Shown: one piece after another, positions 21,261-32,455 of the stretch | Position numbering within the stretch: position 1 is the stretch's first letter | How the letters are laid out: every line of letters begins with the position of its first letter | DNA from: Hordeum vulgare subsp. vulgare | Lineage: Eukaryota > Streptophyta > Magnoliopsida > Poales > Poaceae | Direction: 5' to 3' | Assembly: GCF_904849725.1 (NCBI RefSeq) | Contig: NC_058523.1 | Coordinates: 203,139,689-203,203,688, forward strand | Length of the DNA stretch: 64,000 nucleotides | Translations under genes and position numbers: made by a program | Notes under the pieces: model-generated | The model's database searches: none | What the model was told of the DNA's origin: nothing | What the model saw: only the letters and a program-made list of their open reading frames with translations

Positions 21261-23276
21261 TGTGCCTTGCTAGGCTAGAGCATGTGGGTGCTAGTCATCC
21301 TCATGATGGTGGCCTTGTGCAAGTTTGTGTGTGAGTGAAGGGTTCCCTCCCTCACCACATGTACCTTGTGTGTGTGAGCTTGTTCTAGTATTTATTGCTC
21401 ATAACATGTGTAGGTATGTAATTTGATCTAGAGCATGATGTGCTTGTGGGTTATGTGGAGTAGATGTGTGTGTGAGAAGCATTCCACCTTTGCAAGCAAA
21501 GCTATGCACCTTCACATGTTCATATGTGAGAGGGCATGGTGATTTATATGTGTGGATAGCTTGGTAGAAGTGGTTGTGAAGTTGATGTGCATGACACAAA
21601 CATGGGGTTCAAACCCCCATGTAACTTTGTCATTGTGCACATGAGCTCAACCATGTAGTAGTTGATATAGTGAAACTACATGAAATGATGCACTATCCAC
21701 TAGGCATGATTTGGAGTAGTTTCCTCTTCCTTAATTTGTGGTCACTTGTTCCAAGTAAGTGCCCACACATTATATATGATTTTGTGGTAGAATTTCCCAA
21801 GGAATCCATTGGTGAATTTAGATTTTCCATTGGAACATTTTTCTGGAAAAGTCATATTGGCATTTTCTTCTAAGTTTAGAGCTTGGTTCCATGCATGGTG
21901 ATGTGCTCTTGTATTTGATTCTTGGTTGTGGTAGTAGAGGGTGACCCCCTCTACCACGTGTGGGTATCAATTCATGATTTGGAATCCATGTGTGCAAGTT
22001 GTGCCCATCCAAAGTAGGCTTGTGGTTGAAATTCCAGCTTAGTGAAAATCTGGAATTTTCACAGTCTGAGAATCTGGAAACATTTTCTTCTCCTGTAGAT
22101 GAGGTTGTGCTGGTCATTGTGTTGTGATCTAGCCTTAGATCAGTCCTAGGATTTTGGACCTGATATGTTTGTGAAGCTCCCTGTCAAATTTCATCCCATT
22201 TGGAGTCCTGCAGGTTATGTTTTGGTTGCTGTCAAAAAGCTTCAGAGCAAAGACAGAAAGTCAGGTGCAGGAATTTTCACAAAGTCCGTGAGATCTGATG
22301 GTTTTGGGAAAGTTTGCATCCTTGTAACTTCCTGTGTTTAATTCCTTTTGGTGTGATTCTTGCTTGTGCTTGTAGTATCCTTGGTTGGATACAGCCACAT
22401 ATATTATTTGTCACATTTGGAGGGCTGTAGCTATGTTGCATGTAGCTCACAAAGTGCTAAGATGCAGATTATGGCAGATTATGTAGTTTTGCCATTTTGG
22501 TGATTATGAGGGCTTAGTTGATGTTGTGGTGTTCTTCCTTGATCAAATCCATTCATGTTGGGTTGTTATATGTCTTGGCAACCTGGGAATACCAGATTTG
22601 TGTCAATTGAGTGTGTGGTGATGATTTTGATACGTAGGGCTTCATATCTTGTTTCGTTGATTCCCGTTGATCCGTAGCTCCGATTGTATTGTTCTTTATA
22701 TGGTTTTTCATCGTTTTCACGAGACGCATCTGATCATGTCATTCTCATGCATGTCAAAATAGCTTAGGGTACAGTTATGTCCAGAAACTTGTAGTAGTTT
22801 CTTTTGCTTGTGCTAGTGATAGAAATAGTGATGCATGCTCATTTTTCATCTCATGCATCATGTGCTTGTTGCATCTTGAGGTGCTGTTGTTCATTGGATG
22901 TTATTCTTATGTTGGATAGCACCGGGATCGAAGAACGAGTACGTGGATTCGGGAGAGTACGTGCAGGACGAACAAGAACCATTCCAAGCTAAGGATATCA
23001 CAGGCAAGATGATATGACCTTGATTCCATCTCTAGACTTGTTATGCTAGTTTGCGTTTCCATGTCATATTGCTCGCTGCCTACCACTGAATTAAATTGCC
23101 TCCGGATATGCCATGAACCCAAACACTAATACCTTCCTAGCAAAACTTGAACGGCTAAGTAGGCTTTGCTCAGCTTCTAATGTTAGTGCTACTAGATGCA
23201 GGTGCTTTGCCTCATGTGACAAACATGAGCTTGTTGTCATTATCTTAATTTCTATTATTTAAATAATGCATATATA

Positions 23277-24060
23277 TACTTGGTACATGACGGGAGGCCT
23301 AGCCTTTTGCCGGGTGCTTTGTTCCGTTATTGCCGCCTTAGTTACCGGCTACCGGTGTTTGATTCCATAATCATCGCTCCTAACACATTCGGGGTTGTTA
23401 TGGGGACCCCCTCGATAAATCGCATAGTGCTAATGCTTGTCCGGCAGGACCCAACATTGGTGTTAATTTGCTAATCACTTAATAATAAACTGCATAGGGA
23501 ATAGCTACCCCGAGGATTTTAATCAACAACCCGGGCCAGTGCTCCTCATGAGTGTTGGTCCAAACTAGAGTCGTGTGTGGGGCCAACCCGGGGCAACTCG
23601 GGAGATGTCTATCAGGCCACTATACGCTGTGCTCATCCGGCGTGTCCTGAGACTGAGATATGCGGCTCTTATCAGGGTCGTCGACACGTCGGGAGGTCCT
23701 GCTAGTCTTGCCTTACCTTAGCGATCTATCTTGCATATAGGAACCCCGGTGAAGCTTTGGTTCCCCAGAGTTGAGGTTTTCCTCTAAGGAATTCGACGAG
23801 ATCACGAGATTCATGATAGAGGATGACTTTGCGGCATGTGTACGCTTGTGATGGACTAGTTGGAGCACCCGTGCAGGGTTTAATCTTTCGGAAAGCCGTG
23901 CCCGCGGTTAAGTGGCAACTTGGAATATCTTGTTAACATCCGGTATTAGATAACTTAAACAAAAGCTAATAAAATTGCCAACTGTGTGTGTAACCGTGAC
24001 TGTCCCCTCGAAGATCTCTCTTCGATCGGGAACACGGTGGGGTTATGAATGACGTAGGTA
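23277..24060 (-). repeat. LTR module shared with the LARD LTRs, opposite plus-strand orientation
   Basis: Words shared in order with the reverse of 47690-48480 (and 55960-56760) include AGTTACCGGCTACCGGTGTT, GGGGTTGTTATGGGGACCCC, CTCCTCATGAGTGTTGGTCC, GGAAAGCCGTGCCCGCGGTT and ACACGGTGGGGTTATG. The two host LTRs have different ends, so only an inner module is shared. Because the Gypsy element is on the plus strand and the LARD on the minus strand, both carry the module in the same sense. Confidence 0.85.
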
Positions 24061-24447
24061 AGATTGTTGGAAGCGGAGCGAACATCAAGATTGAAATTTG
24101 AAAAAAAACACGATGGCAAAGTTTGCAGAATTCAGCAAACAGATGGGAACCCAAAAGGTGATTACATGTATATGCTTCAAACCTCTTAAGATTTATGTTG
24201 GTTACTTGCATTGTTAAAAGTGCACTTCTATTTACAGGTGTTTACGAACAGGATTGACAAACAAAATAGTAATCCAAACTTCCAAAATACTCTTTTACAC
24301 AGACCTAGTCCTAATAAGGCTGTAGGTGCAAGGCCAACCATTATTTCTTCAAATGCGCTCATACATGCTTCAACAAGAAATTCTCGAATGTTTAAAGCAA
24401 TTGTAAGTCACAACTTTGCTTTATCTTCATTTTCACCTACAACGTTA
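24061..24447 (+). pseudogene. Two-exon host gene fragment of unknown identity
   Basis: A first exon piece ends at 24157 with the reading KFAEFSKQMGTQK. An 80-base intron (24158-24237) has GT at the start and TTTACAG at the end. The second exon (24238-24402, 55 codons) starts VFTNRIDKQNSNPNFQ in the same phase and ends RNSRMFKAI, followed by a donor site GTAAGT at 24403. Both exons share phase 0 across the intron, which supports a real gene origin. I do not recognise the protein. Upstream the text ends against LTR DNA near 24060, and downstream the next intron holds a Helitron from 24448, so this is a fragment, probably a captured or displaced one. Confidence 0.5.
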
Positions 24448-25539
24448 TCTATCTATTATATTATTAAGACAATAGAAAAGGAACGGTGAAGATTGAACAA
24501 TAAAAGCCATAGATATTTTAACGATGGATATTAATTAGGATACCTACTTTAAAAATTACCTTTTAAAGCCCGCATGATGGTCCTGATATGTATGGGTGCA
24601 TGCATATATTCTTTTGGACATCACGTTAGTCACGTTTGTTTGTACAATGAAAATTTGCAATCAGGTTTGTGTATAGGAGAAGAACACGTGTAAACTATAA
24701 TCTAGGGATGCTCAGTTTTCTTTTTTAGGGGGACAAGGGACGTTGCAGTTTTTTTAAAAGGGTTTGTTTTCCAAAGGAATTGACGTGCAGCTGGTTCCGA
24801 TTGGAATTCCAAGAATAGGAAGAAAAGAATAACATAGCTGGCCATGTTAGCTGGGACAACAAGCCCAAAAATATTTGTGTGAAGACTATTAGCCCAGCTT
24901 TTTCCCCATCAAGAATATCAGTCCATTAGATTGCATAAGAAAAAATTAATTACCATCAGATTCAAAAGCATGTGGAGATTCAAAGCTATAAAGGTTTGCA
25001 ACTCCATACATGATTTCCATCATTCAAAGCTATACAGGTTTGCTTTCCTGTATTAACATGTCTTAGCAAGTATTCTGCGTAAATGTGAAATGTGAGCATT
25101 CACAATATCCCCATGCGGCATATCAGTGATCACTTTCTAGGTAGGTTGTTCTAAAAAAATTTAATGTAAAATCATGGTATGCCATCCGGTAAAGATAAGA
25201 ATTATACATACACCTTAGCATCCGGTAAAGATAAGAATTATACATCACTAATTTTCTACCCGAGATCCCACCTATCCATAAACTCATGTGGCATGTAGGT
25301 GGCAATTGTCAAAGTAAGCAAACGTGCATGGGTGAATGTTAGGTGTCCTTTCTTATTTCTCCTTGGCACAAATCTTATGCAAATTAATGCAAATATTTCT
25401 CCATAACTACAACAAAGTTTACACTAAAGATATATTAGCCTATATTTTTAGTAGTTCGTCAATTTTTTCAAGATACAATAATACCAGATATAATGATATA
25501 ATCATCTAGCCGCGCGGATGCGCGGGTGGCCATGCTAGT
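24448..25539 (+). mobile_element. Short non-autonomous Helitron
   Basis: The 5' end is TCTATCTATTATATTATTAA after an A (24447). The 3' end is CTAGT before a T (25540). A hairpin CCGCGC-GGAT-GCGCGG lies at 25510-25525, 14 bases before the 3' end. These are the three Helitron hallmarks: TC start, CTRRT end with a preceding hairpin, and insertion between A and T. The 1092 bases hold no helicase or replication-initiator gene, so the element depends on others. A 26-base direct repeat lies at 25184-25246. Confidence 0.88.
25184..25246. repeat. Short tandem duplication in the Helitron
   Basis: The text ATCCGGTAAAGATAAGAATT, followed by ATACAT, occurs at 25184 and again at 25220, 36 bases later. Confidence 0.9.
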
Positions 25540-26040
25540 TAAGATTAATCACGTGGACTCATAGTGTCCCCATCTCCTACTCCATCAAATGGATGTAGTT
25601 TAGTTCAGGTTTGAGCCTTGTCACGTGTATTTTGAGTCTTTCTTTCCACCATGAGAGTAACATAAATTGTGGGGTTAAGATTGATCAATTATATAGATCA
25701 ATGGTGTAATTAATTTTAGTGATGTCGATTATTGTGGAGAGTCGTATGGTGCATCCAATTAGTAAATAGGAGATTTTGCATTATTGCAGTACCATCGATA
25801 TGATTTTTGAGGTATGTTATACTAGGCTCATTAACTGGATGTTTTTTTGATTTCTTGATTGCAGGATCCAAATAACTAGCTGGACTGGACTCGAGATGAC
25901 GGAGGATCCAAAAAACTACCTGGACTAGACTCGAGACCACGCACAATTTAGTCTATGGCTGGGCCAGTTTCATTTGATGGTTTGCTATGAGAATTATGAG
26001 TTTTATGAATCTATTATATGTACGGTTTTGAATAGTGTAA
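25540..26040. other. Unassigned DNA between Helitron and CACTA end
   Basis: No gene is visible. Directly after the Helitron this could be the continuation of the intron it entered. An imperfect 40-base tandem duplication (GGATCCAAATAACTAGCTGG at 25864, GGATCCAAAAAACTACCTGG at 25904) stands out. The text TTGATTGCAG before the first copy resembles a splice acceptor, but no open frame follows. Confidence 0.4.
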
Positions 26041-26934
26041 TTGAATGCCGTATTTTTTTATGGTTGCAATAGCCTATTACCACGACCCACTTTTGGTTGC
26101 CACATGTTTGCACAACGAAAATTATAGTGTTGCAATAGAGCACTTTATATTGTCGCAATAGCTTTGGCACCACAATTTTTCCCCATGATGCAATAACTGT
26201 GTGGCGCGACAAAAGCAAGTTTTGTTGAAATAGAGTATCACCACGAAAAGATTACATTGTCGCGGTAGCTTCTCGCTACAGACATGTTGACGTTGCGATA
26301 ATATTTGGTGCCACCAAGCTAAGTTTTGTTGAAATACAGTATCACCACGAAATGTGTAAATTGTCGCAATAGTTTCTCGCCGCAAACATTTCATCCGCTG
26401 CGATACCTTTTTATCACCACCAACATGATTTTGTTGCAATTTCCTGTTACGACGAATGGAATATTTGTTGGGATACGTTAATGCCACAAGTGTAGTGGTT
26501 CGTGGCAAAATTCCTAATGCCACGAAAATAAGGATTGTTGCCATAGTTTGTTGCCACAATTTACTATTGCCACGAATGAGTATGCGCCACGAAATGATCG
26601 TCGTTGTTATAGGTTCTTGCCACAAATGTCTATCGCCACGAACTAGCAGGCGCGACGATTTGTAGCATGTTGCATTAAAGCTATCTCCACAAATCAAATT
26701 GTGGCATTAGGTGAGTATTGCGACGGGGGAACATGTGGAAACTTCCCGCAATGGATGTTGCAATAGAACACTTTATTGCGACGACTGATTTTTTGTGGCA
26801 ATAATCTATTACCATGCGTCCAGTCGCAACGGCTACTAACAAATGTCGTTTTGTGGCAATAGGTACTTATCGCCACAAATCGTCATGTATTGCGACAAAC
26901 GATTTCGTTGCAATAGACCAAAATCTTTGTAGTG
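26041..26934 (-). mobile_element. 3' end of a CACTA transposon with subterminal repeats
   Basis: The block ends in CTTTGTAGTG (26925-26934), the reverse of CACTACAAAG, a CACTA terminal inverted repeat. Before it, for about 900 bases, degenerate words such as TTGTCGCAATAG, GTTGCAATAG, TTGCCACAA and CGCCACGAA recur in both orientations every few tens of bases, as in CACTA subterminal regions where transposase binds. The 3 bases after it are TTG. No matching CACTAC start was found to the left, so the other end is missing or outside. No transposase gene is present. Confidence 0.6.
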
Positions 26935-26937
26935 TTG

Positions 26938-29900
26938 GTTTATGCAAAAACATCTATACGTAGTTTAAGCAGGATTACCAAACCGCCCTTAACATGGACA
27001 CGGCTATTCGAATAGTTTTACACTCTGTAGAGGTTGCGCGATGGACCCACAAGACTCGGGGAACTTCCGTGTCATCCATATCTCGCGGTATATTACATAC
27101 CCGAGATAAGCACTAGATCAATACCTTCCCCTGAAGATACTAAACAAAGAGTCCACTCGATTGGTACCCAGCCCACATGATGTACATCATACGAGCATCA
27201 CTCTAGACCGTATCATTCATGCATGGACCAACGGTGTGACAGGTGCATGTGAAAATAGCCCATGGTTGCCCTACCAGGCACGACCCCGTATCGAGAGTGA
27301 CCATGCCACTCCCACCACTAATAATACGTGCTCTTTGCTAGCATCGACCAAGGTAATCAACAAAGCCCCATCCCGAAAGGGGTATTGTGGTCGCACATGT
27401 AAGGTTGGGATGGTCAGCAAATATTAAATCTCTCCTGTTTTCGAAACCACACACACACAAAACTTTTCTCGTCACATCACTTCCTTCCCAAGTGGTCACC
27501 CCTCTCAACATCATCACCCTCGGGCATTAGTGGCACCCGTCGGGGTTTTCAAAAATCATTGGAATCACTATCTTTCATCATCACCATGCATAGTCCCATC
27601 CCATTTGTGTAGCAACTATTGGAAACCTAACTACTTCCCACACACACAACCCTCATAGGTGGTAGGGTCATGCTCATATCCAATTGTTAACAAGGATTTT
27701 CTCGGGGACAACGCACCAAGGTGGTCACTGACTCATCCTGAATCAAATGCAACAAAATATAGTTATACATGTCATGCAAAAATAATTGGTTTCTTAGACA
27801 TGGTGAAAGGGTTGCTTGCCTTGCTCAACAAAGTCTCTGGGGTCTTCTAAATCTTCTTGTCCAAGTCCTTCGTTAGCAACGCAAACTATCATCCCGATAA
27901 TATTGGGAAAAAATAAGCACACCACAAAACAGGAAAAAAATTGCTCACAAAAATGTCTACCTATTTTTGTAATATACTAGGGTGACTGTAGGCAATGTAA
28001 AAATTGCTAAGTTTTATTTTTGAGGTGTAAAAAATTGTGAAAAACATTTTAACAGAAGGTTAAAATGTTTAAAACTTGGTTTAAAAAACCGTGTATAAAA
28101 GTTTTTGTAAAAATTACACAAGTGATGTTATTAAATACTACACATTTTTAGAGTATTTGTGGCGAAAGAATAAATGCATCTGGAGGCAGAGTGGCTTCTT
28201 TGAAAATTTTCTAAAGTAGAAGGAAAAAGAAAAGTAAAAATGGTCGTGTACCATATTAGGCCAGAGGCGGCTGGCCAACCTGGCCCAGCTGGCGAAGCCA
28301 GCCCAGACGAGGCGAGGCACGCGCCGTCACGTTTAAACTTGACGCGTGGGGCCGAGCGGCAAGCAACACAAAGGAGGAAAGGCGAGAGCAAGGAGAGGTA
28401 GGGCAGAGGCTAATGATCGGACCCCACTAGCACTTCGTCGTCAACCTATGTCTAGGGAGGCGGCGGTGCTCACCGGCGACGATTCTGGCGACGGCGAGAG
28501 CAACCGCCAGCAGGAATGGAACCAGGAAGTAGTCGCCGATCTGGGGGTGGTCGCGGGAGTCGCCGGAGTGGATGGAATCGCCGGCGACGAGGTCTCGAGG
28601 CAGAGGATTCTTGGGAGGTGATCGGAACTGGCGCTCCAGGCTGCAAAACGCATTGAAAATGGGGGTAAAAGCATCAACAACTCGTTGCACGGTGCTCCAA
28701 AGGTTTGGTGCGCCGATGAGCCCGGGGTTGAGGCCAAGGGACGGGAGTGAGATGGGACGGGTCTGGGGTGTTCCTGGGTTAGTCCAGCGCGAGGGAAGAG
28801 AAGAGGGGGAGCGGGGTGGCCTATGCACGCGAGGCTTGTGTTTGGGCAAAATGGGCGGCGGCGGACATACGCTGGGGAGGCTTTTGGAGAGGCAGAGCGG
28901 AGGGGACCGACATGAGAGAAGGTTGCGGATGCCCACGCGCCTCGAATGGCGCAACAGGGAGGCTCGAGGCAGTCGACAGCGTCGGGCAGAGGGCGGCTAC
29001 AGTGCAACTCAGCATTATAGTTCGCTCCAGAGCACCCAAAGTTCATGCCAAGCACGCCACCGATGACTTTTGCGCAGCCAAGCGTGTCCAAGGGGTCAAG
29101 GGGGAATAAACAAGTGGGTAGGGGCTTTGGATGTTGTGGAGATTCTACAAAGAGATAGAGAAGAGTGGAGAGAGATGAGATCTTGCTGTGCAGGAGGAGA
29201 TTTGGGGGTTTTACCCAACAAATAATTGAGATATGGCCATGGGAAAGTTTCTGGCGTAAGAAGCATCACCAGGAGGAGTTGCAGTAGAAAAATGAAGTGA
29301 AGGAGATGAGTAAAAGTGGTGAAAGCAACAACTTTACTAAACTACCAAAAGGTCTTTGATGATTGCTTCGGCAAGTTACCTTTACCCAATTGCTGTGAAA
29401 CTTAACAAGATTGCATTCTGGTAAAAATCAAGAGAGTTCACCAAGTTTGAGCTCATTTGAGCAAAGTTGGCAATTCAAACTTGAAATTACCCAAGAATTC
29501 ACAGAATAGAATTCGTGATGACTTTGCTGATCAAATCACGTCCCACAACTTCAAAACTTGGTGTAGCGTTATTATTTGGGGCCTAGACCACCTGTGCAAA
29601 AAATTGAGATCATTTGGATAAACTTGGAAATGTAAAGTTGCTCAAGTTTGGTTCTTGAGAGGAAGGGATTTGGGGTTCTTAGGTGAACCAAATCAACTTG
29701 GATTGAGATGAAATTTTGCAAGGTCGCCACATATACCATGAGTGACTTTGTAGAATTTTCCTGGAATTTATTGAGTATATTTTCTTTGCAAATATTTCAA
29801 AAGCTTGAAATAGGCAGAAAGGGTTTGGAGGGGTTTTGTCCAATATTTTGAACATGACCATGTGTTGAAACTCATATGTATGGAAAATATATGTCCAGCG

Positions 29901-30389
29901 AGTTTCCATAAATTTTATCAAATATTTTTAAGGCAATAAAATAAGTTTCCCTATGAAATACCATTTCCAACCTTAGAAAAGTGTGTTTAAATAAATTCGG
30001 AAAATAAATTTAAAAATTATTATTCTGTGATGTTGGGAAGTCATTTTGATAATAGAATCGAAGTAAAATCTTTGGGGTAATACATCTTTCCTAAATTAAG
30101 GACTTTTAGTGCAAATCCCAATTCACGGGTTTTGAAACTTCAAAATAAATAAGTGCCCTTTTGTTGAGATAATTTTTTTATATAAGTAGATTCCGGTTAT
30201 ATACACATGGCATGGTCATTGGGCATGGGTTTGGATCAAGGATAGGAAGTTTATGGGTATAAGAATAACTTTGGTGACTTAGCACACAATCAATCACACA
30301 CGCATGTTGCAATCAAAACAACCATCACATCCACTCAAAAAAGTCGTACAATATAATGTGGAAAAGTCGTACAATCATAGGGTGTGACA
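26938..30389 (-). mobile_element. 3' LTR (part) of the minus-strand chromodomain Gypsy element
   Basis: The plus strand ends GGGTGTGACA at 30389, next to a minus-strand polypurine tract, so the LTR begins TGTCACACCC on the minus strand. To the left there is about 3.4 kb of LTR-like DNA: an AT-rich part, a GC-rich part (28260-29110) of the kind that carries the promoter and leader in such LTRs, and a middle part with ACCAAACCGCCCTTAACATG near 26980. The outer end, expected to start TGTGGGGACCCC as at 36178, is not seen; it is cut by the CACTA end. The open frames at 28427-29091 are GC-rich chance frames. Confidence 0.6.
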
Positions 30390-30404
30390 TACCTACCCCC
30401 CTTA
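30390..30404 (-). promoter_or_regulatory. Polypurine tract of the minus-strand Gypsy element
   Basis: The minus strand reads TAAGGGGGGTAGGTA just before the LTR start TGTCACACCC. Confidence 0.75.
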
Positions 30405-30940
30405 CAAAAATATCGTCCCCAAGATTCCTAGGTTAAGCGCTAAAAAGTTAAGGGAACTCGGATCTAAGTCTTCACGCTTCCACGTTGCTTCTTCTTCGGT
30501 GTGGTTGCTCCATTGGACCTTGAAGTACTTGATGGTGCAGCTTTTGGTGCAATGCCTAGCTTTGTCCAAGATGTGCATTGGACTCTCACGATAAGGGAGG
30601 TATGGCTGAAGTTCGATGGCATGATGATCAATGTCCTTGTAGAGGTCCGGACGGTTGGGAACTTGGAGGTACTTCCGGAGTTGTGACACGTGGAAGACGT
30701 TGTGCACATCCGAGAGCTCGGATGGTAGCTCCAGCAGGTAGTCGACTTCTCCTCGCTTCACGATGATCTTGAAGGGGCCGATATACCTTGGTGCTAGCTT
30801 TCCCTTGACGTGGAAACACTTATTTCCCTTTAAAGGGGTAATCTGCAGGTAGACGTGGTCTCCAATATAGAAATTCACTTCTCGATGGCGCGATTCAGTG
30901 TAGCTCTTCTGTCTTGACTTAGTGGTCTACAGACGTTCTT
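30402..30940 (-). pseudogene. Integrase C-terminus and chromodomain of the minus-strand Gypsy element
   Basis: The frame 30402-30878 gives 158 codons. It contains KGKLAPRYIGPFKIIVKRG, the GPY/F module, then DVHNVFHVSQLRKYLQ. The C-terminal part, YRESPMHILDKARHCT followed by IKYFKVQWSNHTEEEATWKR, is a chromodomain. It is the same arrangement as in the plus-strand element at 18547-19080, but with only moderate identity, so the two belong to different families of the chromovirus branch. A TAG (30929) and frame changes separate it from the integrase core. Confidence 0.88.
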
Positions 30941-30959
30941 TGACGAGTTAGACTTGCCC

Positions 30960-31609
30960 TTCAGCTTCATGGAGAATATTTGGTCCAAAGATTAGTCCTT
31001 CTCGGGTCTCAGACCAGTTGAGGGGAGTGGGCACTTGCGTCCATACAACACGTCAAATGGTGCCATGTGCAAACTGGACTCATAGATGTTGTTGTAGGAG
31101 AACTCGGCAAAGGGCACGTAGTCCTCCCACTTGGCTCCATATGCCAAAACACAGGCACAGAGCATGCCCTCGAGTATCTGATTTACTCGTTCCGCTTGTC
31201 CGCATGTCTGAGGGTGAAAGGCAGTGCTCAAGGATAGCTTGGTCCCCATAGATTCTTGGAATTGCTTCCAAGACCTTGAGGTGAAGAGAGTGCCTCGATC
31301 TGACATGATCTCCTTAGGAACTCCATGGAGGCTCGTGATATGCTCGATGTAGAGACTGGCTAACTTGTGCCCATCAAAAGATATCTTAACGGGAATGAAG
31401 TGGGCCACCTTGGTCAGGTGATAGACAATGACCTAAATGGAGTCATGTCCTTTGCTTGTTCCGGGCAGACCGGTGACGAAGTCCATCCCAACCTTGTCCC
31501 ACTTCCATTCTGGCACCTTGAGGGGCTGTAACAATCCAGCGGGCTGCTGATGCTCAGCTTTGACCCTATGGCATATGTCACACTTAGCGACATAAGAAGC
31601 TATTTCCCT
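30960..31609 (-). pseudogene. Integrase core of the minus-strand Gypsy element
   Basis: Minus-strand reading from 31609 gives a zinc module with CDICHRVKAEHQQPA, then KVGMDFVTGLPGTSKGHDSI with the first catalytic aspartate, a TAG at 31433, and the open frame 30992-31408 with EIMSDRGTLFTSRSW and CGQAERVNQILEGM, which hold the second aspartate and the glutamate. The core residues are intact, but the polyprotein has several nonsense codons. Confidence 0.88.
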
Positions 31610-32455
31610 CTACATGCCATGCCACCAGAACCTTGCCTTGAGGTTTTGGTACATCTTGGTTCCTCTAGGATGGATGGAATACTGAGTGTCGTGTGCTTTT
31701 TGCAAGATGAGGTTCTTGAGCTCAGCCTTGTTGGGTACGCAAATGTGCTTCCCAAACCATACAACTCCTTGCTTATCTACTGAGAATCCTGGGGCTTTGC
31801 CTTTCTTGATCTTCCTCTTTATGCCTTCAATGCTCTTGTGTCCCTTCTGAGCTTCCTTGATGTCATCCATCAGTGTAGGCTTCACTTCGAGGTTGGCCAG
31901 AAATCCTGGTGCAAATAGCTCCAGTCCGAAGCTTTCAAGCTCTTCATACAAGGAGGGTAGCCTTTCCTTGACCATAGAATTCAAGGAAAATGCCTTTCTG
32001 CTCAAGGCATCAGCTACCACATTGGCATTTCTGGGGTGGTATTGGACACTAAGTTCGTAATATTTGATCAAGTCCAACCATCTTTGCTGCCTCATGTTCA
32101 ATTCATTTTGAGTGAAAATGTACATCAAACTCTTGTGGTCTGTGTATATCTCACATCGTTTCCCTAGAAGGTAATGTCGCCATGTATTCAAGGCATGAAC
32201 TACTGCTGCCAACTCCAGATCATGAGTGGCGTAATTCTCTTCATGAGGGTGTAGCTATCTCGACAAATAGGCTACGACAGTGCCTTCTTGCAAAAGCACT
32301 CCACCAAGCCCGGTCCTTGATGCGTCAGAATATATCACAAACTCCTTGTGAATATCGGGGGTTGCCAAAATTGGGGTCGTTGTCAACCTCTTCTTGAGCT
32401 CGTGGAAGGACTCATCACACTTTGGCGTCCATTCAAACTTCTTGTCCTTCTTCAA
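31610..32455 (-). pseudogene. RNase H and connection domain of the minus-strand Gypsy element
   Basis: Two open pieces, 32255-32455 and 31610-32212, lie in the same frame with a stop between. The first has FVIYSDASRTGLGGVLLQEG, the RNase H start. The second has [13 protein letters not shown] text, [13 protein letters not shown] and [12 protein letters not shown], then the linker to the integrase zinc module with [19 protein letters not shown]. Confidence 0.88.

Larger units (their letters stand above)
19120..24060 (+). mobile_element. 3' LTR of the plus-strand chromodomain Gypsy element, right end unclear
   Basis: The LTR starts TGTAGTGCCCCAGATG after the polypurine tract and can be followed as LTR-like DNA for about 4.9 kb. 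It contains a TC run (19822-19839), a GC-rich leader-like part (20020-20420), a TG-rich part (21020-21260) and, from about 23277, a module that is homologous to the LARD LTRs. The homology stops near 24060, just after GTTATGAATGACGTAGGTA, and an unrelated exon-like text begins, so the CA end is lost or displaced. Open frames within it (19995-20306, 20158-20343, 20547-20795) look like chance frames in a GC-rich leader. Confidence 0.65.

Noticed and set aside
25860..25940. Third exon of the gene fragment after TTGATTGCAG
   Set aside because: The acceptor-like text is followed by stops in all frames within a few codons and by an imperfect 40-base duplication.
28427..29091. Overlapping open frames of 160-216 codons on both strands
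   Set aside because: They lie in the GC-rich part of a Gypsy LTR, overlap each other in several frames and carry no motif. GC-rich DNA lacks stops by chance.
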